DNA from: Streptomyces sp. Go-475
GTDB lineage: Bacteria; Actinomycetota; Actinomycetes; Streptomycetales; Streptomycetaceae
Assembly (NCBI RefSeq): GCF_003330845.1
Contig: NZ_CP026121.1
Span: forward strand, 7,917,501 to 7,981,500
Reading direction: 5' to 3'
Length of the DNA stretch: 64,000 nt
Shown here: positions 8,800 to 16,780 of the stretch, in pieces
Layout of the letters: the number at the start of each line of letters is the position of its first letter
Numbering within the stretch: position 1 is the stretch's first letter
Notes under the pieces: model-generated
Told to the model about the DNA's origin: nothing
What the model saw: the letters and a program-made list of their open reading frames with translations, nothing else
Database searches by the model: none
Made by a program: the position numbers and the translations under genes

Positions 8800-9444
8800 A
8801 TGCGGTTCCATGATCGACGGCAGGCCGGCCTGGAACTGGCCGGAAAACTCCGTGACCGGCAGCGGGAGGGGGCGCTGCCCGACCCCCTCGTCCTCGCCCT
8901 GCCCCGCGGCGGGGTGGCCGTGGCGCGCGAGGTCGCCGGGGCGCTGGACGCCCCGCTCGACGTCCTCGTCGTACGGAAGATCGGGGCGCCCTTCCAGGAG
9001 GAGCTCGGGGTCGGTGCGATGGCCGGGGACGAGGTGCCGCTCCTCGACGAGGACGCCCTGCGCCACCTGGGCCTGAGCGAGACCGCCCTGGCCCCCGTCA
9101 TCGAGCGGGAACGCGCGGAACTGCGCCGCCGCGAGCGGCTGTACCGGCAGGGCCGTCCCGCGCCCGACCTGCGCGGGCGGACCGTGATCGTGGTCGACGA
9201 CGGCCTGGCGACCGGCTCCACCGCCCGGGCCGCGCTGCGCTTCGTGCGCCGTCAGGCGCCCGAACGGGTGGTGCTCGCGGCGCCGGTGTGCTCGCCCGAG
9301 GCCGCCGAGCTGATGCGCGCCGAGGCCGACGAGGTGATCTGCCTGCACCAGCCGGCCGCCTTCATGGCCGTCGGCCTGTGGTACGAGAACTTCGACCAGC
9401 TGACGGACCAGGACGTCCTGGACGCGCTGCACGCGCAGCTGTGA
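8800..9444 (+). CDS. Phosphoribosyltransferase family protein
   Basis: A 214-residue type I phosphoribosyltransferase-fold protein. The PRPP-binding loop VIVVDDGLATGSTA is at about residues 129-142, and the N-terminal LALPRGGVAVAREVA is the second conserved segment. Proteins of this orphan subgroup are predicted to act on unknown bases or to be regulatory. I take ATG 8800 with GAGGTGA five bases upstream, which gives the usual MRFHDRRQAG start; a GTG at 8791 is the alternative. It is divergent from the pyruvyl transferase gene, with 243 bases between, and precedes terC by 84 bases on the same strand. Confidence 0.85.
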   Translation: MRFHDRRQAGLELAGKLRDRQREGALPDPLVLALPRGGVAVAREVAGALDAPLDVLVVRKIGAPFQEELGVGAMAGDEVPLLDEDALRHLGLSETALAPVIERERAELRRRERLYRQGRPAPDLRGRTVIVVDDGLATGSTARAALRFVRRQAPERVVLAAPVCSPEAAELMRAEADEVICLHQPAAFMAVGLWYENFDQLTDQDVLDALHAQL

Positions 9445-9528
9445 CCGTTTGTTCACCTGGCAGGAGTGGCGAAAATCAGCCACACGGACGACGATGTGCC
9501 ATCCCCACACCTGCATCAGGAGTAACAA

Positions 9529-10512
9529 GTGAACGTCTCGCTGTCCGTGTGGCTGCTGACCGTGGCCGCCCTGTGCGTGCTCGTCGCCGTCGACTTCTTC
9601 GTCGGCCGCAAGCCGCACGACGTGTCCATCAAGGAAGCCGGGGCCTGGACGGTGGTGTGGATCGTCCTGGCCGTGCTCTTCGGACTGGGGCTCTGGTACT
9701 ACGGTGGGAGCGGGCCCACGGGCGAGTTCTTCGCCGGGTACATCACCGAGAAGTCGCTCAGCGTCGACAACCTCTTCGTCTTCGTCCTGATCATGGCGAA
9801 GTTCGCGGTGCCCTCGCAGTACCAGCAGCGAGTGCTGATGGTGGGGGTCATCATGGCCCTGGTGCTGCGGGCCGTGTTCATCGCGGCCGGCGCGGCGATC
9901 ATCTCCGCCTTCTCCTGGGTGTTCTACCTCTTCGGCGCCTTCCTGATCTGGACCGCATGGAAGCTGGTCCAGGACGCCCGCAAGGAGGAGCACGAGGAGG
10001 AGTACCAGGAGAACAAGCTGCTGAAGATGGCGGAGGAGCGCTTCGGGGTGGCCGACCGCTACCACGGCACGAAGCTGTTCATCACCGAGAACGGCAAGCG
10101 GATCATGACCCCGATGCTGGTCGTGATGCTCGCGATCGGCTCCACCGACGTGCTGTTCGCCCTCGACTCCATCCCCGCGATCTACGGCCTGACTCAGGAC
10201 CCGTACATCGTCTTCACCGCGAACGCGTTCGCCCTGATGGGCCTGCGGCAGTTGTACTTCCTCATCGGCGGCCTGCTGAAGAAGCTGGTCCACCTCTCCT
10301 ACGGCCTGTCGATCATCCTCGGCTTCATCGGCGTGAAGCTGGTGCTGCACGCCCTGCACGAGTCGGGCGTGCACGTCCCGGAGATCAGCATCCCCTTCTC
10401 GCTCGGCTTCATCGTGCTGGTGCTGACCGTCACCACGATCACCAGTCTGCGGGCCTCGAAGAAGCAGCGGCAGGCCGAGGAGGCGGCGCGCCGCGAGGCC
10501 GGGTCCCACTAG
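9529..10512 (+). CDS. TerC/Alx-family integral membrane protein
   Basis: A 327-residue polytopic membrane protein of the TerC family, associated with tellurite resistance and, in better studied members, with manganese export coupled to protein secretion. About nine hydrophobic helices can be read, the first at residues 4-20. The conserved acidic motifs are present: SVDNLFVFVLIM near residue 77 and GSTDVLFALDSIPAIYG near residue 204, which carry the predicted metal-binding Asp residues. A charged cytoplasmic loop (KEEHEEEYQENK) separates the two halves. GTG 9529 has AGGAGT eight bases upstream. No other ter genes are nearby. Confidence 0.92.
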   Translation: MNVSLSVWLLTVAALCVLVAVDFFVGRKPHDVSIKEAGAWTVVWIVLAVLFGLGLWYYGGSGPTGEFFAGYITEKSLSVDNLFVFVLIMAKFAVPSQYQQRVLMVGVIMALVLRAVFIAAGAAIISAFSWVFYLFGAFLIWTAWKLVQDARKEEHEEEYQENKLLKMAEERFGVADRYHGTKLFITENGKRIMTPMLVVMLAIGSTDVLFALDSIPAIYGLTQDPYIVFTANAFALMGLRQLYFLIGGLLKKLVHLSYGLSIILGFIGVKLVLHALHESGVHVPEISIPFSLGFIVLVLTVTTITSLRASKKQRQAEEAARREAGSH

Positions 10513-10598
10513 CCAAGCGCGAAGCAGCGCGGGTGGTGAACGGGGCCTCGATGCGGTTCAGCCGGGAACTGGTGGACCCCGTGCGGCCGGGGCAACGG

Positions 10599-10979
10599 TC
10601 AGCCTGCTGTCGGGCTCTGCGGGGCCTGCGCTCGCGTGAAGCCGCGGCTCCGCTCCACTTTCGCCACATGCAGCGTGTAGCTCTCGTACCACTCGGCTCG
10701 CCCGCGCTTCTGCGCCGCGCGGTGCTCGGCGTTGGTCCGCCACTCCGTGAGGGCGTCGGCGTCGCGGAAGTACCCGACGGTGATGCCCAGCCCGCCAGGA
10801 GTCTGCGCGTGATCCATCCCCAGGAACCCGGGGACATCCTTCACCAGGTCTTCCATGCGGGCGTTGGTCTCGCTGTAGCCGCTCTGGTCCTGGGTTCGCA
10901 CTGTGGTGAAGACAGCCACGTAGTAGGGAGGTTCGAAGGCCTCCACGGGCGCGACAGGCGCTTCCGAGTGATCGCTCAT
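10599..10979 (-). CDS. Antibiotic biosynthesis monooxygenase (ABM) domain protein
   Basis: A 126-residue protein with one ABM-type ferredoxin-like domain: YYVAVFTTVRT, then YSETNARMEDLVKDVPGFLGMD and GLGITVGYFRDADALTEWRTNAEH, ending in WYESYTLHVAKVER. Family members include cofactor-free monooxygenases and heme-degrading enzymes, but many small ones are of unknown function. The start chosen is ATG 10979 (MSDHSEAP); an in-frame extension to 11060 looks non-conserved. The HRAAQKRGRAEWYE stretch is typical of the stand-alone Streptomyces form. It is convergent with terC and lies downstream of the broken CoA-transferase gene. Confidence 0.85.
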   Translation of the reverse strand: MSDHSEAPVAPVEAFEPPYYVAVFTTVRTQDQSGYSETNARMEDLVKDVPGFLGMDHAQTPGGLGITVGYFRDADALTEWRTNAEHRAAQKRGRAEWYESYTLHVAKVERSRGFTRAQAPQSPTAG

Positions 10980-11129
10980 GGCGCCACCGTAGGGCGGCTT
11001 GCGCCCAGTGATCCAGCGTTTTCCCGCCTGAGCTCTCTGCCGGCTCCGGGGAACGGCCACGAGCCTGCCGGCGCACAGAACGGCGGGGTCCGTCCGGGCC
11101 GCCGGCGGGACGTCGGTCTGCCGCGCGGG

Positions 11130-12319
11130 TCAGACGACGCCGTCCGCGCGCAGCGCCGCCACCTCCTCGGCGGTGCGGCCCAGTTCGGTGAGGATCGCCT
11201 CGGTGTGCTCGCCCACCGCCGGTACGGGGTCCATGCGCGCGGGCAGGCCCGCGAGGTCGGCCGGCGGGAGCAGGGCCTCCACCGTGGCGCCCGGCACCCC
11301 GACCTCGGGCCAGCGGCCCCGGGCGGCCAGCACCGGGTGGTCCAGGAACGCGGCGACGTCGTTGACCCCGGCGCAGGCGATGCCGATGCGCTCCAGGTCC
11401 TTGAGGATCTCGTCGGAGCCGGAGCGGGCGAAGCGGCCGGCGACGACGGTGTCGAGCTCCTCGCGGTGGGCGACCCGGTCGGAGGCGGTGGCGAAGCGCG
11501 GGTCGTCGACCAGCTCCGGCCGGCCGAGGAACTCCGCGCACAGGACCGCCCACTCCCGCTCGTTCTGGATGGAGAACAGCACATCCTTGCCGTCGGCGGC
11601 GGTGTACGTCCCGTACGGCGCGATCGTGGCGTGCTGGGTGCCGAGGCGCGGGGGCTGGGCGCCGCCGTGCCGCGTGTAGTAGGCGGGCTGGCCCATCCAC
11701 TCCGCGAGCGCCTCGAACAGGGACACCTCCACGGGGTGGGCCTCGCCGGTGACCGCGCGGGTGTACAGGGCCGTGAGGATGCCGCTGTAGGCGTACATCC
11801 CGGCGGCGATGTCGGCGACGGAGATCCCGGTCCGGGCGGTGCCCTCCGGGGTGCCGGTCAGCGACACCAGCCCGGTCTGGCACTGCACCAGCAGGTCGTA
11901 CGCCTTGCGGTCCGCCCAGGGGCCGGTCGTGCCCCAGCCGGATATCGCGCACGCGATCAGGTCGGGGCGGCGGCCGGTGACCCCGGCGGTGTCCAGGCCG
12001 AGCCGGGCGGCGGCGCCCGGGGCGAGGTTCTGCACGAAGACGTCGGCGCCGTCGAGGAGGTCGTGCAGATCTCGCGGCCGCGCGGGTCCTTCAGGTCCAG
12101 CGTGAGGGACTCCTTGGACCGGTTGAGCCACACGAAATAGCTGGAGTGGCCGTGCACGGTCGTGTCGTACCGGCGGGCGAAGTCACCGCCGCCGGGCCGC
12201 TCCACCTTGATGACACGCGCACCGAGGTCGGCGAGCTGCCGGGTGGCGTAGGGCGCGGCCACGGCCTGCTCCAGGCTGACCACCGTGATCCCGGCCAAGG
12301 GGTACCGCTGCACGCTCAT
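11130..12319 (-). pseudogene. CaiB/BaiF-family CoA-transferase, broken by a one-base deletion
   Basis: A family III CoA-transferase that would move CoA between acyl groups. The N-terminus runs from ATG 12319 (MSVQRYPLAGITVVSLEQA, then the RQLADLGARVIKVERPGGGDFARRYD signature) to LDLKDPRGRE. The frame is lost at about 12071. The other frame resumes exactly where expected with DLHDLLDGADVFVQNLAPG and continues to the natural end at 11130, including the AYDLLVQ stretch that carries the predicted catalytic Asp. Restoring one C in the run at 12071 (gat-ctc should read gatc-ctc on the + strand) repairs the whole protein at about 396 residues. The lesion could be real or a sequencing error in a short homopolymer. 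Confidence 0.85.
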
Positions 12320-12439
12320 GCGTGATGCTCCTGAACGTCGTACGGGAGGGCGCCCGGACAGTGTCCCCCAGGGGGAGGGCGACGGCATGGGCGCCCCGGC
12401 CGCTCGCGGCTGCGCCTCGGTGCCTACGGCCGTGCGTGT

Positions 12440-12810
12440 CGGTGTCTCCGGTCGGGTCAGGTGGCGCTTGGTCAGGGCCAGTTGCAGTCGGAGCCGGCCC
12501 CGCGGGGTGCGCAGCGGCCGCCCGAGCAGGTGCTCGGCGTGGGCCAGCCGGTCCTGGAGCGTGGAGTGGTGGACGTTGATGCCGGTGGCGGCGGCCCGCG
12601 GACTGGCCGTCGACGCGATCGCGTGCAGCGTCGACAACAGTCAGGGCGTGTCGGCCGCGGCCGCCTCCAGGGCACGGACGTCCGGCGGCGCTTCGCCGCC
12701 CGGTGCGACGAGGTCGGCGCGGAGGGCGATGCCGCCCAGCTCCTCGGCGTACACGACCGGCGGTCCGGGGCATGTGGCTCCGGTGACGGTCAGCGCGGTG
12801 TGCGAGGAGC
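12440..12810 (-). pseudogene. C-terminal part of a PucR/CdaR-like regulator with an in-frame stop
   Basis: In one continuous frame, VVYAEELGGIALRADLVAP leads through ADTP, a TGA stop at 12641-12643, then LLSTLHAIAST and a PucR-type C-terminal helix-turn-helix: TGINVHHSTLQDRLAHAEHLLGRP followed by RLRLQLALTKRHL. In intact relatives a residue such as Trp would stand at the stop (TGG to TGA is one change). The N-terminal part of such a regulator is not recognisable beyond about 12810, so the gene is also truncated. After the helix-turn-helix the frame stays open into the CoA-transferase start at 12319. Such regulators usually act on the adjacent catabolic gene, so both partners here appear inactivated. 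Confidence 0.65.
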
Positions 12811-12979
12811 GCGGCGACCGACGCGCGCCCCCCGGGCCGCCCCACCGTCCACACCGCCGCACCGGCCACACGCGCGTGCCCGTCCACGAGCCACCGGCGC
12901 CCCCCAAAAAAACGCGCAGGTCAGATACGCGGTGATGAGCCGGCCCCGGCCCCACCCCTCCGCCCCCGCACCCAAGCCG

Positions 12980-13195
12980 TCAGCGGCTCACCGCGCCGCA
13001 CCCGGACGCCGGCCTGCTGCGTGAGACGACGCGTGTCCCGGCCCCGTCGACGACCCGGACCTGCAGCGAGCCGCATCCGCAGCGCGTCCACTCCGTGCGG
13101 CCCGTCGCGGTGGTGTGCCGGGACAGCACCTGGAACGGCTCGCCCCCGTCCGGCCATCCGCAGTGCGGGCAGGCCGTGGTGTCGGTGCTGTTCAT
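12980..13195 (-). CDS. Small putative zinc-ribbon protein
   Basis: A 71-residue protein with two cysteine pairs, CPHCG at residues 9-13 and RCGCGS at about 42-47, spaced like a zinc ribbon; the intervening segment EPFQVLSRHTTATGRTEWT would form the beta strands. I chose ATG 13195 because GAGGAGT lies seven bases upstream; longer in-frame starts overlap the divergent LysR promoter. The C-terminal 20 residues are Arg/Ser-rich and variable. It is divergent from the LysR gene with 116 bases between, so LysR may control it. Function unknown; it may act as a small DNA- or RNA-binding accessory protein. Confidence 0.6.
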   Translation of the reverse strand: MNSTDTTACPHCGWPDGGEPFQVLSRHTTATGRTEWTRCGCGSLQVRVVDGAGTRVVSRSRPASGCGAVSR

Positions 13196-13311
13196 GAAGG
13201 GACTCCTCGTACGTCGTGGCTGGTTGACCGTCGCGACACAGCCAGGGTGCGTCGAGGTCTCCGTACGCGTCCAGGTTGACTTTGTGGACGGCATTGTGAA
13301 GCGTAGCCTTC

Positions 13312-14217
13312 ATGATTGACCTGCGCCGACTGCACGTGCTCAGGGCGGTCGCCCACTACGGCACGGTCACCGCTGCCGCCCGGGCCCTGCACTTCACCCC
13401 GTCCGCGGCCTCCCAGCAGATCCGGCAGCTCGCCCGGGACCTGGACGTCGACCTGCTGGAGCCGCAGGGGCGCGGGGTCCGCCTCACCCCGGCCGCCGAG
13501 AGTCTGCTCGCGCACGCCGACGCCATCCTGGCCCGCTGGGACCAGGCCGAACTCGATCTGCGGGCCGACCACGGGGCGCCCTCCGGGGTGCTGCGGGTGA
13601 CCGGCTTCCCGGTGGCCGTCTCGGTGCTGCTGGCGCCGATGGCGGCCCGGCTGGGGGAGCGGCATCCGCGGCTGTCCGTGCGGATCACGGAGGCAGGTGT
13701 CCCGGAGAGTTTTGACCTCCTCTTCGAGGGCGTCAGCGACCTGGCGATCGTCGAGTCCACCCCGCACAACCCGCCGCTGAGCGACGTCCGGTTCGATCAA
13801 CGGCCGCTGCTGGACGACCCGTTCGACCTGGTCGTGCACGAGGAGCACGGGCTCGCCGGGCGGACCCGGGTCGACCTCGCGGAGGCCGCGTGCGAGCCGT
13901 GGATCGCGCCGGTGGAGGAGAGCCCCTGCCGCCCGCACGTGCTGTCCGCCTGCGGCGCGGCCGGATTCACCCCGGACGTCGTCCACCACGCCCTGGACTG
14001 GAACGTCGCCGCCCACCTGGTCGCCCACCGGCTCGGCGTCGCCCTGGTCCCGCGCCTGGCCCACCTGACGCCGCACCTGCCGATCGTCCGCGTCCGCTGC
14101 ACCGGCAACCCCCACCGCAAGCTCCTGACCTGCACGCGCGGCGGCGGCCACGCCCGCCCGGCCGTCGCGGCGGCCCTCGACGAACTGCGGGATCTGGCGC
14201 CCACGGCGGTCGCCTGA
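13312..14217 (+). CDS. LysR-family transcriptional regulator
   Basis: A 301-residue LysR-type regulator. The N-terminal winged helix-turn-helix is clear: MIDLRRLHVLRAVAHYGTV, then AARALHFTPSAASQQIRQLARDL. A substrate-binding domain follows from about residue 90, where PSGVLRVTGFP begins the first lobe. No strong Shine-Dalgarno sequence precedes ATG 13312; the interrupted repeat TGAAG-6-CTTCA (13297-13312) overlaps the start codon and may be an autoregulatory site. The gene is divergent from the small zinc-ribbon gene. Inducer and regulon are unknown. Confidence 0.92.
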   Translation: MIDLRRLHVLRAVAHYGTVTAAARALHFTPSAASQQIRQLARDLDVDLLEPQGRGVRLTPAAESLLAHADAILARWDQAELDLRADHGAPSGVLRVTGFPVAVSVLLAPMAARLGERHPRLSVRITEAGVPESFDLLFEGVSDLAIVESTPHNPPLSDVRFDQRPLLDDPFDLVVHEEHGLAGRTRVDLAEAACEPWIAPVEESPCRPHVLSACGAAGFTPDVVHHALDWNVAAHLVAHRLGVALVPRLAHLTPHLPIVRVRCTGNPHRKLLTCTRGGGHARPAVAAALDELRDLAPTAVA

Positions 14218-14228
14218 ACAGCGGCCCA

Positions 14229-14325
14229 CCACTCACGGCCACTCACGGCCACGCCACTCACGGCCACTCACGACGGGGACACGCGAGGACCGGGGACACA
14301 CGAAGACCGGGGACACACGAAGACC
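14229..14325. repeat. Two adjacent short tandem-repeat tracts
   Basis: Between the convergent LysR and TetR genes, a 10-base unit CCACTCACGG occurs four times (14229-14238, 14239-14248, 14254-14263, and a variant at 14264-14273). It is followed directly by a 17-base unit GGGGACACACGAAGACC at 14275-14291 (variant), 14292-14308 and 14309-14325. No reading frame of interest crosses the tract. Such arrays usually arise by slippage and can vary in copy number between strains. Confidence 0.9.
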
Positions 14326-14352
14326 GGGGGCATCCCTGGCGCGGACCGGCGC

Positions 14353-14955
14353 TCACCCCCCGGGAGACTTCCCGGACGAGCCCCCGGGCGCCCCCACGCG
14401 CAGGGCGTCCATGATCAGGTCCAGCAGCCGGGTCGCGCGCGACTGCCAGTCGCCGCGGGGGTCGATCGTCCAGAGGCCGCCGATGGCGAGAAAGAGGTCC
14501 TCCGCGGTGATCCCCGGGCGGATGGTGCCGGCCCGCTCGGCGGCGCGGAGGAGCAGTTCGGCCGCCTCGGTCACCGGGGCGTGTGCCGGTTTCTCCGGCT
14601 GCCCGGGGGCGCTGGTGGCCTGGCGGATGGCGTCGGCCAGGCCGGCCTTGGTCATGGCGAACCGGGCCAGGCGGTCCATCCACTCGCGCAGCGCCCGGTC
14701 GGGTTCCCGGCTCTCCAGCAGGGGTGCCGCTGATTCGGCGACCTGCCGCATCTCGTGGCGGTAGATCTCCATCACGAGTGCCTCGCGGCTGGGGAAGTGG
14801 CGGTAGAAGGTCCCCTGCCCGACGCCGGCCTTCCTGGCGATCGCGCTCAGGGGGGCGTCCGCGGCACGTGTCAGCTCGACCACGGCCACCTCCAGGATGC
14901 GCTCGCGGTTGCGCTGCGCGTCCGAGCGCAGGGCGGCGCCCTTCCTCTGCGGCAC
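14353..14955 (-). CDS. TetR-family regulator, likely repressor of the divergent hydroxylase operon (XdhR-like)
   Basis: A 200-residue TetR regulator with the helix-turn-helix at about residues 30-58: PLSAIARKAGVGQGTFYRHF. The ligand-binding half shows ADAIRQAT and TIRPGITAEDLFLAIGGLW. GTG 14955 is chosen because GAGGAGGG lies directly upstream; the frame stays open to 15258 but that part crosses the operators. It faces a molybdo-iron-sulfur-flavo hydroxylase operon across 293 bases holding two palindromes, the classic layout for a TetR repressor controlling a divergent operon and itself. Streptomyces coelicolor has a TetR regulator, XdhR, in the same arrangement with its xanthine-dehydrogenase-type operon; orthology is inferred. 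Confidence 0.88.
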   Translation of the reverse strand: MPQRKGAALRSDAQRNRERILEVAVVELTRAADAPLSAIARKAGVGQGTFYRHFPSREALVMEIYRHEMRQVAESAAPLLESREPDRALREWMDRLARFAMTKAGLADAIRQATSAPGQPEKPAHAPVTEAAELLLRAAERAGTIRPGITAEDLFLAIGGLWTIDPRGDWQSRATRLLDLIMDALRVGAPGGSSGKSPGG

Positions 14956-14998
14956 TCGCCCTCCTCGCGTGGTGGCCGAAACCCGGTGCTTGTTAAGC

Positions 14999-15042
14999 GG
15001 ACATGTGTCCACTACGTTTTCCGGGTAAGCGGACAGCTGTCC
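14999..15042. promoter_or_regulatory. Two tandem palindromic operators for the TetR regulator
   Basis: Site 1 is GGACATGTGTCC (14999-15010) and site 2 is GGACAGCTGTCC (15031-15042). Both are embedded in TAAGCGGACA-NN-TGTCC, and their centres are 32 bases apart, about three DNA turns. This repeat of the same extended half-sites, placed between divergent genes and close to the TetR start, strongly suggests cooperative TetR binding. The rest of the gap, to the hydroxylase start at 15249, holds another 12-base palindrome (15068-15079) of different sequence. Confidence 0.75.
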
Positions 15043-15248
15043 GATTGTTGCATCGTATCGGCGTGCCGTCCGCGCGGACAGCCCCTGCCGGCCGCCTCCG
15101 GAATCGGCACCCCGGAAACGGCACGCCGGAAGCGGCCGCACCCGTGCGGACCGTGCCCGGCCCGCCCCGCATCCTGCCCGGTTGCGGACCGGCCCCGCCA
15201 CCGGCACGCCCCGCCTGCCGACCTTGTGATGTGAGAGAGAAGGCTTCC

Positions 15249-15791
15249 ATGCCCCCATCGACGTCCAGCGACCTCACCCTGTCCGTCAACGGCGAGAAGT
15301 ACACGCTGACCGTCGACCACCGCACGACCCTGCTCGACGCCCTGCGCGAGCGACTGGACATGACCGGCACCAAGAAAGGCTGTGACCAGGGGCAGTGCGG
15401 CGCCTGCACGGTCCTGGTCGACGGCCGCCGGAGCGTGTCCTGCCTGCAACTGGCGGTGGCGGCCGAAGGCCGCGAGATCACCACCATCGAGGGCGTGGCC
15501 GAGGGCGAAGAACTCCACCCCGTGCAGCAGGCGTTCCTCGAACTGGACGGCTTCCAGTGCGGTTACTGCACGCCGGGACAGATCTGTTCGGCCATCGCCG
15601 TGATCGAGGAACACGCGGCCGGCTGGCCGAGCGCCGCCACCGGTGACGTACGGCCCGAGGCGGGGCCGCCACCACTGACCCCCGAGGAGATACGCGAGCG
15701 GATGAGCGGCAACCTGTGCCGCTGCGGCGCCTACGTCTCGATCGTCCAGGCCGTGGCCCGGGCCGCCGAGGCCAAGGGGGCCGTGGCATGA
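15249..15791 (+). CDS. Molybdenum hydroxylase small subunit, two [2Fe-2S] clusters
   Basis: A 180-residue iron-sulfur subunit of a xanthine-oxidase-family enzyme. The plant-type [2Fe-2S] motif GCDQGQCGACTVLVDG is at about residues 42-57, with its fourth Cys in VSCLQL. The second cluster uses CGYCTPGQICSA near residue 104 and NLCRCGAY near residue 160. It passes electrons from molybdenum to FAD. ATG 15249 is preceded by GAGAGAAGG. The linker between the clusters and the C-terminal motif is longer than usual (WPSAATGDVRPEAGPPP). There is no Tat signal, so unlike the E. coli periplasmic PaoA this enzyme should be cytoplasmic. It overlaps the next gene by four bases. Confidence 0.93.
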   Translation: MPPSTSSDLTLSVNGEKYTLTVDHRTTLLDALRERLDMTGTKKGCDQGQCGACTVLVDGRRSVSCLQLAVAAEGREITTIEGVAEGEELHPVQQAFLELDGFQCGYCTPGQICSAIAVIEEHAAGWPSAATGDVRPEAGPPPLTPEEIRERMSGNLCRCGAYVSIVQAVARAAEAKGAVA

Positions 15792-16780
15792 GGGAGTTCG
15801 GCTACCAGCGGGCGTACGACGTCTCCGGCGCCGTGGCGCTGCTCGACGGCGACCCGGACGCGCGCTTCCTGGGCGGCGGCACCAACCTCGTCGACCTGAT
15901 GAAGACCGGCGTCGAACGGCCCGCCCTCCTCGTCGACGTGCGGGAACTGCCCCTGAACCGCGTCGAGTCCACCCCGGACGGCGGTCTGCGCATCGGCGCC
16001 ACCGTCACCAACAGCGACCTGGCCGCCCACCCCGAGGTGCGCCGCCGCTACCCGGCGCTGGCGCAGGCCGTGCTGGCGGGCGCTTCCGGACAGCTGCGCA
16101 ACATGGCCACCGTCGGCGGGAACCTGCTCCAGCGCACCCGCTGCGGCTACTTCGCCGACGTCACGGCCGACTGCAACAAGCGGGTCCCGGGCAGCGGTTG
16201 CCCCGCCATCGAGGGCGAGCACCACAACCACGCCGTCCTCGGCGCCTCCGACCACTGCGTGGCGACCCATCCCTCCGACATGGGCGTGGCGCTGGCCGCC
16301 TTCGACGCGGTCGTGTCGTACGAGACGGCGGACGGGCCGGGCGAAGTGCCGCTGACGGACTTCTACCTGCCGGTGGGGGAGACCCCGCACCGGGAGACCG
16401 TCCTGCCGCCGGGCGCGCTGATCACCGCCGTCACCCTGCCGCCCGCCCCGGTGGCCGCCGTCTCCCGCTACCGCAAGGTCCGCGAGCGGGCCTCGTACGC
16501 CTTCGCCATCGGCTCGATCGCCGCGGCGCTCGACGTCCAGGACGGCCGCGTCCGCGAGGTGCGTCTGGCCTTCGGGGCGGTCGCCTCCCGCCCCTGGCGG
16601 GCCCGGGCGGCCGAACGCGTCCTGACCGGCGCCCCGGCCGACGCCGAGACCTTCGCGGCCGCCGCGGACGCCGAACTCGCCCAGGCGAAACCGCTGCCCC
16701 ACAACGGATACAAGGTGACCCTGATGCGCAACCTCGTCGTCGCCGTGCTCAGCGAACTCGCCGAGGAGGCCACCCGATGA
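15788..16780 (+). CDS. Molybdenum hydroxylase FAD-binding subunit with predicted extra [4Fe-4S] site (PaoB/YagS-like)
   Basis: A 330-residue FAD-binding subunit. The FAD motifs are FLGGGTNLVDLMK near residues 27-39 and MATVGGNLLQRTRC near 108-121. What marks the subtype is the Cys-rich insertion that follows: RCGYF, DCNKR, GSGCPAIEG and then ASDHCVATHPSDM. This matches the [4Fe-4S]-carrying loop of E. coli PaoB and is absent from ordinary xanthine dehydrogenase FAD subunits. That points to an aldehyde oxidoreductase-like enzyme rather than a purine hydroxylase. Start and stop both overlap the neighbours by four bases (ATGA), so translation is coupled. Confidence 0.9.
   Translation: MREFGYQRAYDVSGAVALLDGDPDARFLGGGTNLVDLMKTGVERPALLVDVRELPLNRVESTPDGGLRIGATVTNSDLAAHPEVRRRYPALAQAVLAGASGQLRNMATVGGNLLQRTRCGYFADVTADCNKRVPGSGCPAIEGEHHNHAVLGASDHCVATHPSDMGVALAAFDAVVSYETADGPGEVPLTDFYLPVGETPHRETVLPPGALITAVTLPPAPVAAVSRYRKVRERASYAFAIGSIAAALDVQDGRVREVRLAFGAVASRPWRARAAERVLTGAPADAETFAAAADAELAQAKPLPHNGYKVTLMRNLVVAVLSELAEEATR

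Noticed and set aside
5872..12140. Very long open frames opposite or across real genes (for example 5872-8736 +, 7258-10509 - beyond 8556, 9288-12140 +)
   Set aside because: They are mirror frames of GC-rich coding DNA with biased third positions; their translations are Arg/Pro/Gly-rich and show no domains.
12641..12643. The in-frame TGA as a selenocysteine or readthrough codon
   Set aside because: No SECIS-like stem was apparent, a DNA-binding regulator has no use for selenocysteine, and the gene is truncated anyway.
15068..15079. GTCCGCGCGGAC palindrome as a third TetR site
   Set aside because: It lacks the GGACA-NN-TGTCC pattern; a GC-only palindrome like this is expected by chance at this base composition.
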